From positions 1 through 15,951 of the forward strand of contig JANYIP010000322.1 of NCBI GenBank assembly GCA_025361995.1: a stretch of DNA of 15,951 bases. The letters run 5' to 3'. This DNA is from Streptomycetales bacterium. GTDB taxonomy: Bacteria; Actinomycetota; Actinomycetes; Prado026. The position numbers and the translations under genes are program-made. Positions 5,619 to 11,830 of this stretch are shown here, piece by piece (position 1 is the first letter of the stretch; each line of letters opens with the position of its first letter). The notes beneath the pieces are model-generated. The model ran no database searches, had not been told where the DNA came from, and worked only from the letters and a program-made list of their open reading frames with translations.

Positions 5619-6845
5619 TCAGCCGGCGGTGGTGCCTTCGGCGGGGCCGGTGAGGCGGGCGGCGGCGCCCGCCCAGGTCCACGGGTAGTCGGTGTCCTCG
5701 CAGGCGAACGCGGCATCGGCGAGGTCGAGCGGGCGGAACGTGTCGACCATCACGGCGTACTCCTCGGTCCGGACCGCACCGATCGAGGCCTCGACGCTGC
5801 CGGGTTGCGGGCCGTGGGTGAAGCCGCTGGGGTGCACGGTGATCGAGCCCATCTCGATGCCCGCGCCCTTGCGGCTCATGAAGTCCCCGCCGACGTAGAA
5901 GATCATCTCGTCGCTGTCGACGTTCGAGTGGTTGTAGGGCGCAGGGATCGACTCGGGGTGGTAGTCGAAGAGCCGGGGTACGAAGGAGCAGATGACGAAG
6001 CCGGGGCCCTCGAACGTCTGGTGCACCGGCGGCGGCTGGTGCAGCCGCCCCGTGATCGGCTCGAAGTCGCGGATGCTGAACACGTACGGGTAGAGGCAGC
6101 CGTCCCAGCCGACCACGTCGAAGGGGTGCTGGGCGTACGTGTAGCGGGTGACGCCCTGCCGGTGCCGGACCAGCACCTCGACGTTCTCGCCCTCGACGCT
6201 GTGCCCGTCGAACACCAGCGGCGCGGCCGGCCCGCGCAGGTCACGCTCGCAGTACGGGCTGTGCTCGAGCAGCTGCCCGCGCGGTGACAGGTAGCGACGC
6301 GGCGGCCCGACGTGCCCGGTGGCCTCGCAGACGAGCAGCCGCAGCGGCTCTCCGCCAGCCGGGACCCAGCGGTGCGTGGTCGACGTCGGCAGCACGACGT
6401 AGTCGCCGGCGCCCACGGTCAGCGCCCCGAACACCGTCTCGAGGACCCCCTCGCCGGCCTCGACGTACACGAGCTCGTCGCCGATCGCGTTGCGGTAGAG
6501 CGGCGAAGGTACGTCGGCGACGGCGTAGAGCACGCGGACGTCGGAGTTGCCCATCAGGAGCTGGCGACCGGTCACGGCATCAGCGCCTGACGCGTCGAGC
6601 TTGTGCGTCAGGAGGTGCCGTGGCAGCAACGGCAGGTTGGGCCGGGTCTGCCGCGCAGCGTCCAGCTCGGGCACCGCCTGGGCGTCCACGATCGCGGTCG
6701 GCAGGTGCCGGTGGTAGAGAAGTGCGGAGTCGTTCGAGAAACCCTCGATGCCCATGAGCTCCTCGGCATAGAGGCCACCGTCAGGGCGACGGAACTGGGT
6801 GTGGCGCTTGCGCGGGATCTCGCCAACAGCTCGGTAGTACGGCAC
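5619..6845 (-). CDS. hmgA: Homogentisate 1,2-dioxygenase
   Basis: A non-haem Fe(II) enzyme that opens the homogentisate ring to give maleylacetoacetate in tyrosine/phenylalanine catabolism. At 408 residues it is of the shorter bacterial type (human is 445). The N-terminus 'MPYYRAVGEIPRKRHTQFR' and 'EELMGIEGFSNDSALLYH' (28-45) are typical of the family. The C-terminal cupin holds the probable iron ligands H306 ('PYNHSN'), E313 ('VDSDEM') and H344 ('FTHGPQP'). The His-to-Glu spacing is 7 residues rather than the 6 of the human enzyme (H335, E341, H371). The start is GTG 6845, with GAGAGG about 10 nt upstream. It diverges from the fahA operon over an 81-nt regulatory gap. Confidence 0.92.
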   Translation of the reverse strand: MPYYRAVGEIPRKRHTQFRRPDGGLYAEELMGIEGFSNDSALLYHRHLPTAIVDAQAVPELDAARQTRPNLPLLPRHLLTHKLDASGADAVTGRQLLMGNSDVRVLYAVADVPSPLYRNAIGDELVYVEAGEGVLETVFGALTVGAGDYVVLPTSTTHRWVPAGGEPLRLLVCEATGHVGPPRRYLSPRGQLLEHSPYCERDLRGPAAPLVFDGHSVEGENVEVLVRHRQGVTRYTYAQHPFDVVGWDGCLYPYVFSIRDFEPITGRLHQPPPVHQTFEGPGFVICSFVPRLFDYHPESIPAPYNHSNVDSDEMIFYVGGDFMSRKGAGIEMGSITVHPSGFTHGPQPGSVEASIGAVRTEEYAVMVDTFRPLDLADAAFACEDTDYPWTWAGAAARLTGPAEGTTAG

Positions 6846-6872
6846 GACAGGTCAGCCTCTCGAGCGGTTGCA

Positions 6873-6919
6873 CCGTTAAACGGACAGCTTTGTCCTGTCA
6901 CTAGACGATCCAGTAGCGT
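6873..6919. promoter_or_regulatory. Overlapping divergent promoters and palindromic operator, hmgA / fahA operon
   Basis: Plus strand: TTGTCC (6890-6895), 18-bp spacer, TAGCGT (6914-6919), then 7 nt to the GTG at 6927, fitting a leaderless promoter. Minus strand: GTGACA (6896-6901), 17-bp spacer, TAACGG (6873-6878), about 27 nt before the hmgA GTG. The palindrome GGACA-GCTT-TGTCC (6882-6895) lies within the hmgA spacer and covers the plus-strand -35. One bound regulator could therefore control both directions. Promoter assignment is by consensus match only. Confidence 0.5.
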
Positions 6920-6926
6920 CGCGACC

Positions 6927-7790
6927 GTGTCAACGTCCCACCAGCCCGACCCCCGTGCCCTGCTGGCCGGGCTGACGCTGAAGCTGATCGACGACGCCGC
7001 CGTCTTCCCGCCCGGCAACGCCACTGTGCCTGCGGCGGTCGAGGCCCACCGCAGCTACCAGCTCGCCCCCTACGCCGAGCTCGTCGGACCGCTGCTCGTC
7101 CGCGCGTCGACCACGGTCGAGCTGCTGGAGGCGACCCGGGCGGGCGACGACCTGTCCGTCGGACTCATCGCCGACGAGGGTCTGACCGGGCTGGTCGAGG
7201 CAATCAGCCTGCTCTTCGACCACGACGACAGGGCCACTCTCGCTCAGGTCGAGATCGCCCTGCCGGCCGACCACGCCCCGGGGCCGGCGACCCGGGTCCT
7301 GCTCGACCAGCTCGCCTTCTCGGCCACCGCCTACGTCGAGGTGCCGCGTACCGGCTGGGCCGAAGCCCTCGACGTCCTGGCCGAGGACGGCGCGGAGCGA
7401 GCCAAGTACCGCACCGGCGGGGCCACCGCCCAGTCCGTCCCCAACGAGACCGAGCTGGCCGCGTTCGTCAGGGGCTGCCTCGACCGCCGGCTGGCCTTCA
7501 AGCTCACCGCCGGCCTGCACAGGGCGGTACGCCACACCACGGCAAACGGCTGGGAGCAGCACGGGTTCCTCAACGTGCTGGCGGCTGTGACAGCCGGACT
7601 GGGGGGCGGCTCCGAGGCCGACCTGGTGCACCTGCTCGCCGAGCGGTCGCCGGCCCGGCTGGCCACCGTCCTGGCGGGCGCGGATGTTGCCGCGGTGCGT
7701 CGCAGCTTCACCTCGTTCGGGTGCTGCGGGGTCACGGACCCGATCCAGGACCTGGTCGGGATCGGCCTCATCGGTTCGGACTGGCCGTGA
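6927..7790 (+). CDS. Uncharacterised conserved protein coupled to fumarylacetoacetase
   Basis: I cannot name a domain for this 287-residue protein, but it resembles hypothetical proteins encoded beside homogentisate genes in other actinobacteria. Striking segments are 'IDDAAVFPPG' (21-30), 'KYRTGG' (160-165), 'FKLTAGLHRAVRH' (191-203), 'GFLN' (213-216) and 'SFGCCGVTDPIQDLVG' (263-278). Short hydrophobic strands alternate regularly with helices: 56-61, 76-81, 106-112, 134-140, 158-164, 189-196. Charged residues E109, E138, K160 and K192 sit at strand ends, which looks like a TIM barrel; this is inference. The start is GTG 6927, with TAGCGT 7 nt upstream. The stop overlaps the fahA start by 4 nt (GTGA), so both act in the same pathway. 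A role as a maleylacetoacetate isomerase or auxiliary enzyme is possible but unproven. Confidence 0.85.
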   Translation: MSTSHQPDPRALLAGLTLKLIDDAAVFPPGNATVPAAVEAHRSYQLAPYAELVGPLLVRASTTVELLEATRAGDDLSVGLIADEGLTGLVEAISLLFDHDDRATLAQVEIALPADHAPGPATRVLLDQLAFSATAYVEVPRTGWAEALDVLAEDGAERAKYRTGGATAQSVPNETELAAFVRGCLDRRLAFKLTAGLHRAVRHTTANGWEQHGFLNVLAAVTAGLGGGSEADLVHLLAERSPARLATVLAGADVAAVRRSFTSFGCCGVTDPIQDLVGIGLIGSDWP

Positions 7791-9001
7791 CCGACGCTTC
7801 CCGGTCGAGCTGGGCGCCGATCCCCGCGGGTTCCGGCTTCGGCCTGGCGCACCTGCCGTACGGCGTCTTCGCCCGCCCCGGCGAGGCCCCTCGTTGCGGG
7901 GTACGGATCGGTGACTCGGTGCTCGACCTGTCGCGGGTGTCGGTTCCCCACGGCGCTGACTTCGGACACCCGTCGCTGAACGCCTTCCTCGGCCGGGGGC
8001 GGGCAGCCTGGTCCGCGGTCCGGGCCCGCGTGGTCGAGCTGCTGAGCGAGCCGTCCTTCCGCGACTCGGTCGATGCGCACCTGCTGCCGCTGGCCGAGGT
8101 GACACTCTCGCTGCCCTGGGAGGTCGCCGACTACGTCGACTTCTACTCGTCGCAAGCGCACGCCCGCAACGTCGGCGCGATCTTCCGCCCCGACTCCCCG
8201 GGCCTGCCGGACAACTGGATGCACCTGCCCATCGGGTACCACGGGCGGGCTGGGACGGTCGTGGTCTCGGGCACCCCGGTCGTCCGTCCTTGCGGCCAGC
8301 GCAAGCCGCCGACGGCTGCGGCGCCGGTGTACGGACCCAGTCGCCGGCTCGACATCGAGGCCGAGGTCGGCTTCGTCGTGGGTGCTCCGTCGACCCTGGG
8401 CTCACGGGTCCCGGCCAGCGCCTTCGCCGAGCACGTCTTCGGGGTCGTCCTGCTCAACGACTGGTCGGCCCGCGACATCCAGGCCTGGGAGTACGTACCG
8501 CTGGGGCCCTTCCTCGGGAAGTCGTTCGCCACCTCGGTGTCCGCCTGGGTGACCCCGCTGGAAGCCCTCGGCGTCGCCCGCATCACCCCGCCCGCGCAGG
8601 ACCCGGCACCGTTGGCGTACCTGGCCGACCCCGACCCGTGGGCTCTCGACCTGGTCCTGGAGGTCGAGCTCGACGGCGAGATCGTGTCGCAGCCGCCGTT
8701 CGCCACGATGTACTGGACGCCAGGGCAGCAGCTCGCCCACCTGACCGTCAACGGTGCGGCACTACGGACCGGGGACCTCTTCGCGTCGGGCACCGTCAGC
8801 GGCCCCGAGCGCGGCCAGCGCGGCTCACTGCTCGAGCTCTCGTGGGGCGGGCGCGAACCTCTTGCGCTCGCGAGCGGGCGCGAGGTGACGTTCCTGGAGG
8901 ACGGCGACACTGTGGTGCTCCGCGCTTCGGCGCAGGCCGCCGACGGCACCCGGATCACCCTCGGCGACGTGACCGGGACCATCCTGCCCGCGATCGACTA
9001 G
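7787..9001 (+). CDS. fahA: Fumarylacetoacetase
   Basis: Hydrolyses fumarylacetoacetate to fumarate and acetoacetate, the last step of homogentisate degradation. The 404-residue protein has the FAH N-terminal domain (about 1-105) and catalytic domain. All key residues of mouse FAH are present at a constant offset of minus 8. They are D118 ('DYVDFYSS'), the catalytic H125 ('QAHARNVG'), E191 and E193 ('DIEAEVGF'), D225 ('LLNDWSARDIQ') and K245 ('FLGKSF'). These form the Ca/Mg site and catalytic dyad. The start is GTG 7787, overlapping the upstream stop by 4 nt. It lies opposite hmgA, completing a homogentisate locus that lacks a recognisable isomerase. Confidence 0.96.
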   Translation: MTDASRSSWAPIPAGSGFGLAHLPYGVFARPGEAPRCGVRIGDSVLDLSRVSVPHGADFGHPSLNAFLGRGRAAWSAVRARVVELLSEPSFRDSVDAHLLPLAEVTLSLPWEVADYVDFYSSQAHARNVGAIFRPDSPGLPDNWMHLPIGYHGRAGTVVVSGTPVVRPCGQRKPPTAAAPVYGPSRRLDIEAEVGFVVGAPSTLGSRVPASAFAEHVFGVVLLNDWSARDIQAWEYVPLGPFLGKSFATSVSAWVTPLEALGVARITPPAQDPAPLAYLADPDPWALDLVLEVELDGEIVSQPPFATMYWTPGQQLAHLTVNGAALRTGDLFASGTVSGPERGQRGSLLELSWGGREPLALASGREVTFLEDGDTVVLRASAQAADGTRITLGDVTGTILPAID

Positions 9002-9026
9002 GCGGCAAGAGCAGCTCTGATGGATC

Positions 9027-9056
9027 TAGACAGCAGAGGCTTGCGACCACTACCTT
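9027..9056 (+). promoter_or_regulatory. Putative promoter of the padR operon
   Basis: TAGACA (9027-9032, five of six matches to TTGACA), an 18-bp spacer and TACCTT (9051-9056), followed by exactly 7 nt to the ATG at 9064. This fits a leaderless transcript. Imperfect CTCTG/CAGAG arms (9015-9019, 9034-9038) surround the -35 and could be an autoregulatory PadR site, though they are short. Confidence 0.5.
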
Positions 9057-9063
9057 GCGTTGC

Positions 9064-9438
9064 ATGGAACCGGGTAGTGCACGCAACCCGCTGACCCAGC
9101 TGCGCCGCGGGGTCCTCGAGTTCTGCGTACTCGCCTTGCTCGGCCAGGAGGAGGTCTACGGCTTCGACCTCGTCCGCCGCCTCTCTGACGTCGACGGCCT
9201 GGTCACCAGCGAGGGGACGATCTATCCGCTGCTCTCCCGCCTGCGCAGGGACGGCTGGGTGAGCACGACCTGGCAGGAGTCAGAGTCCGGACCCCCCAGG
9301 AGGTACTACGCGATCACCGCCGCCGGACGGCACGCGCTGGCCGGTTTCAGCACCGAGTGGCAGCGCTTCCGCGACTCCGTCGACACGTTGCTAGGGACAG
9401 GAACCGGTCATGACAAGAACAGGGACTCCCATGAGTGA
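9064..9438 (+). CDS. PadR family transcriptional regulator
   Basis: A 124-residue winged-helix repressor. The N-terminal PadR domain runs from 'LRRGVLEFCVLALLGQEEVYG' through 'SEGTIYPLLSRLRRDGWV' (about 48-65), the recognition helix and wing signature. It continues to 'GPPRRYYAITAAGRHAL', the conserved wing and helix junction. It is the short class, with only a brief C-terminal dimerisation helix. The start ATG at 9064 follows a good promoter with no 5' leader. Its 3' end overlaps the next gene, a HAAS-domain membrane protein, which is the usual partner of PadR regulators. It probably represses its own operon; the ligand is unknown. Confidence 0.93.
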   Translation: MEPGSARNPLTQLRRGVLEFCVLALLGQEEVYGFDLVRRLSDVDGLVTSEGTIYPLLSRLRRDGWVSTTWQESESGPPRRYYAITAAGRHALAGFSTEWQRFRDSVDTLLGTGTGHDKNRDSHE

Positions 9439-10339
9439 CTACTCCGACGCGATCGTGGCGGAGTACCTGCGCCGCCTCGAGCACGCCGCCGCGACGCTCG
9501 CGCCCGACCGGCGTACTGAGCTCGTGGGTGAGATCGCCGAGCACATCGCCCACGCCCGGGCCGCCGGCGAGGTCACCGACGAGGCGGGGGTGCGCGACCT
9601 GCTCGACCGGCTCGGCGAGCCGGACGACATCGTCGCCGAGGCTCGCGAGTCCGAGCCGGAGGCACCGCCGTTCAACCCGTACACCGGGCCGTACGCCCCG
9701 CCGGTGCAGCAGTTCCGCACGCCCGGCATCGGGCTCGAGATCGGCGCGGTCCTGCTGATGACGCTGGGGTCCCTCGTCCCGTTCGTGGGGTGGCTGGCCG
9801 GTGCCGTGCTGCTGTGGGCATCGCGGCGCTTCACCGTCGGCGAGAAGATCCTGGCCACCCTGGTCGTCCCCGGTGGCCCCTTCACGATCCTGTTCGTCGG
9901 TGGGCTGATGGGCGGTCAGTCCTGCTCGTCCTCGTCGACCACTGACGGAGCCGGCAACTTCGTGCAGGGGCCGACGACCTGCAGCGGGTTCGCGTTCCCG
10001 CCGTGGCTGGGTGTCCCGCTGCTGATCATCGCGTTGGTAGGGCCCTTCGTGATCGGCGGCTTCCTGCTCAGGCGGGCCGGCGCCCGCGCCAGCCTCGAAG
10101 CACCGATCCCGGTCTTCGCGCCGGCGCCCGGCACCCCTCGCTGGGGCGGCCTGGAGATCGCCGCCGTCCTGCTCTTGTCGGTCGGCGGGTTCGTCGTGCC
10201 CTTCCTGGCTCCGATCGGCGGCCTCGTCTGCGCCTGGATCTCCCCCGCCTGGACCACCACCGAGAAGTGGGTGGCGACCGCCATCGCCAGCTTGATGCTC
10301 CTGCTCCCGATCGCAGGCCTGGTCGCGCTGCGCCTCTGA
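9431..10339 (+). CDS. HAAS-domain (DUF1700-like) multipass membrane protein with internal duplication
   Basis: Residues 1-75 are a soluble helical HAAS-type domain ('YLRRLEHAAATL', 'ELVGEIAEHIAHA', 'DLLDRLGEPDDIVAEA'), the usual partner of PadR regulators. A Pro/Tyr-rich linker (78-95) leads to the membrane part. This consists of two related halves: residues 101-145 ('GLEIGAVLLMTLGSLVPF', ending 'GEKILATLV') and 240-285 ('GLEIAAVLLLSVGGFVVPF', ending 'TEKWVATAI'). Between them is a Ser/Thr-rich loop with two cysteines (C165, C184) and a further TM segment (about 193-214). I chose ATG 9431, which overlaps padR by 8 nt; ATG 9410, 21 nt upstream and preceded by AGGA, would add 7 residues. Probably a membrane sensor or effector; no transporter motif is seen. 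Confidence 0.85.
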   Translation: MSDYSDAIVAEYLRRLEHAAATLAPDRRTELVGEIAEHIAHARAAGEVTDEAGVRDLLDRLGEPDDIVAEARESEPEAPPFNPYTGPYAPPVQQFRTPGIGLEIGAVLLMTLGSLVPFVGWLAGAVLLWASRRFTVGEKILATLVVPGGPFTILFVGGLMGGQSCSSSSTTDGAGNFVQGPTTCSGFAFPPWLGVPLLIIALVGPFVIGGFLLRRAGARASLEAPIPVFAPAPGTPRWGGLEIAAVLLLSVGGFVVPFLAPIGGLVCAWISPAWTTTEKWVATAIASLMLLLPIAGLVALRL

Positions 10340-10375
10340 GCCCACCGCACCGACGCCCCCCTCACGCTCGGCCCC

Positions 10376-10381
10376 AAGGAG
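10376..10381 (+). promoter_or_regulatory. Strong ribosome-binding site for the 32-residue ORF
   Basis: AAGGAG with a 5-nt spacer before ATG 10387. It is one of the best Shine-Dalgarno matches in the window and the main reason for calling the tiny gene that follows. Confidence 0.75.
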
Positions 10382-10386
10382 TCATC

Positions 10387-10485
10387 ATGTTCGGTACTGG
10401 AATCCTCGGTCTGTTCGTCGTCGTGCCCATCTCGGGGATCGTGTCGGCGATCTACCTCACGGTCCGCCTGAACTCGCGCCGCTGA
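10387..10485 (+). CDS. Small single-span membrane protein (32 residues)
   Basis: Encodes a protein that starts 'MFGTGILGLFVVVPISG' and ends 'YLTVRLNSRR': one hydrophobic helix (about residues 4-26) with a basic C-terminal tail, so the tail is expected in the cytoplasm. A consensus AAGGAG lies 5 nt upstream. It is 47 nt after the HAAS membrane protein gene on the same strand, so probably in the same PadR-controlled operon, where it may assist or regulate the larger membrane protein. It matches no family I know, and its coding status rests on the ribosome-binding site and composition. Confidence 0.6.
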   Translation: MFGTGILGLFVVVPISGIVSAIYLTVRLNSRR

Positions 10486-10529
10486 CCGCACCCGGTGACC
10501 GCGCCCCGCCGACGGCCCGCCCGCGGCGA

Positions 10530-10558
10530 TTGACGCCGCCACCCACCGCTCGTACTCT
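10530..10558 (+). promoter_or_regulatory. Putative promoter of the ROK-GH4-kinase operon
   Basis: TTGACG (10530-10535), a 17-bp spacer and TACTCT (10553-10558) give a near-consensus actinobacterial housekeeping promoter. The predicted start (about 10565) abuts the palindrome at 10568-10582. The leader is about 36 nt and carries GAGGAGG (10586-10592) before GTG 10601. Confidence 0.6.
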
Positions 10559-10567
10559 TCCATCTGT

Positions 10568-10582
10568 TAGGAAACTTTCCTA
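10568..10582. promoter_or_regulatory. Perfect 15-bp palindrome, likely ROK operator
   Basis: TAGGAAA-C-TTTCCTA is a perfect inverted repeat with a one-base centre, A+T-rich against its surroundings. It lies at the predicted transcription start of the operon that begins with a ROK repressor. ROK-family repressors of sugar genes in actinobacteria use operators of this GGAAA...TTTCC type. Binding here would block initiation or early elongation, so autoregulation relieved by a sugar is likely. Confidence 0.7.
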
Positions 10583-10600
10583 TTAGAGGAGGCGAACGCG

Positions 10601-11830
10601 GTGGTCACCCCTGGCACCCCCCGCCTTCTGCGTGCGCTCAACGACCGGGCCGCCCTCGACCTCCTGCTCGAGCACGGCACGCTCACCAGGACCCGGCTCG
10701 GCGAGCTCACCGGCCTGTCGAAGCCGACGGCGTCACAGCTGCTCGCACGGCTGGAATCAGCGGGTCTGGTGGTGCAGGCAGGTACGACAGCAGGCGCCCC
10801 CGGCCCGAGCGCGCAGCTGTACACGATCAACGGCCGGGCCGGGCTCGCAGCCGGGGTGGACGTCGAGCCGTACCGGGCCAGCGCCGAGATCGTCGACCTC
10901 TCCGGCGAAAGCCTCGGTGCGGCGACCGTCGAGCTGCCCAGGTCGGCCGCGACCCGAACACCGGGCAGCGACGTACGCAGCGCGCTCGCCGCGGCAGCTG
11001 CAGTCGCCGGCGTCTATCTCGGGGACATCCGTGTCGTGGTCGTCGGTGCCCAGGGTGCGCACGACCCGACCAGCGACACCCTCGTGTACGGCGGCCACAT
11101 GCCCGGCTGGTCACGCCCTGGGCTGCTCGCTGGGATGCGAGCAGAGCTCGGCATGTCGGTCTCGGTCGAGAACGACGTGAACCTTGCCGCTGTCGCCGAG
11201 CGGGCCCAGCCCCTGCCGCACCCGTCCGACTGCTTCGCCCTGCTCTGGATGGGCGACGGCCTGGGCCTCGCCGTGCACCTCGGCGGAGTCCTGCACCGAG
11301 GCGCCACCGGAGGCGCAGGCGAGATCGGCTACATGCCCGTACCCGACCCCGGCAGCGACAACCAAGGCGCGCGGCCGCGGACACGGCGACAGACGGTCGC
11401 CCTGCAGGACTTGGTCGGCGGACCCGCGGTGCTGCGCCTGGCCCGCACGCACGGCATCAACGCGCGTCGTCCCGAGGTCGCGGTCGCGCGCGCGCTGGAC
11501 CACCCCAGCGGACCGGCATTCCTGGTCGAGCTCGCTGCCCGGGTGGCCACCGGCCTGGCCACCATCGTCGCCGTGCTCGACCCGGACCTCGTCGTCCTGT
11601 CCGGACCGGTCGGCCGGGCCGGAGGCACCCACCTGCGCGACCTCGTCCGCACCGAGCTGAGCCGGATCTCCCCCCTGCATCCGCGGATCGCGGTCAGCAG
11701 CATCCCCGGCAACCCGGTCCTGGCCGGCGCTGTCGCCGTCGCCCTCGCCGAGTGCCGCGAGCAGCTCTTCACCACCAGCAGACCACACGGAACGACCGAC
11801 CGGATCCCAGCGACTGGAGTCAACAGATGA
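10601..11830 (+). CDS. ROK family transcriptional repressor
   Basis: A 409-residue NagC/XylR-type repressor. The N-terminal winged helix-turn-helix (about 18-60) includes 'LTRTRLGELTGLSKPTASQL'. The C-terminal ROK sugar-binding domain has 'GVDVEP', 'ENDVNLAA' (190-197) and 'GATGGAGEIGY' (234-244). Most ROK proteins have EIGH followed by a CxCGxxGC zinc motif. Here the His is Tyr (Y244) and no cysteine occurs in about residues 245-270, so the structural zinc is lost. The start GTG has GAGGAGG 8 nt upstream. The stop overlaps the GH4 start by 4 nt. It probably senses a sugar or sugar phosphate handled by the two downstream enzymes. Confidence 0.92.
   Translation: MVTPGTPRLLRALNDRAALDLLLEHGTLTRTRLGELTGLSKPTASQLLARLESAGLVVQAGTTAGAPGPSAQLYTINGRAGLAAGVDVEPYRASAEIVDLSGESLGAATVELPRSAATRTPGSDVRSALAAAAAVAGVYLGDIRVVVVGAQGAHDPTSDTLVYGGHMPGWSRPGLLAGMRAELGMSVSVENDVNLAAVAERAQPLPHPSDCFALLWMGDGLGLAVHLGGVLHRGATGGAGEIGYMPVPDPGSDNQGARPRTRRQTVALQDLVGGPAVLRLARTHGINARRPEVAVARALDHPSGPAFLVELAARVATGLATIVAVLDPDLVVLSGPVGRAGGTHLRDLVRTELSRISPLHPRIAVSSIPGNPVLAGAVAVALAECREQLFTTSRPHGTTDRIPATGVNR

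Noticed and set aside
5596..5622. CTGAC...GTCAG arms at the convergent ends of the aminotransferase and hmgA genes
   Set aside because: Only 5 bp with a long spacer, and formed mostly by the two stop codon contexts; easily chance.
3851..5716. A 621-codon open frame on the minus strand opposite the class-V aminotransferase
   Set aside because: It is the mirror of a high-G+C gene: the plus-strand protein has coherent PLP motifs, while this translation is Arg/Asp/Val-rich with no domain and overlaps hmgA and clpS.
6603..6926. A longer start for the uncharacterised protein at 6927
   Set aside because: The extension would lie antisense inside hmgA and cross the divergent promoter; the GTG at 6927 has a -10 element 7 nt upstream.
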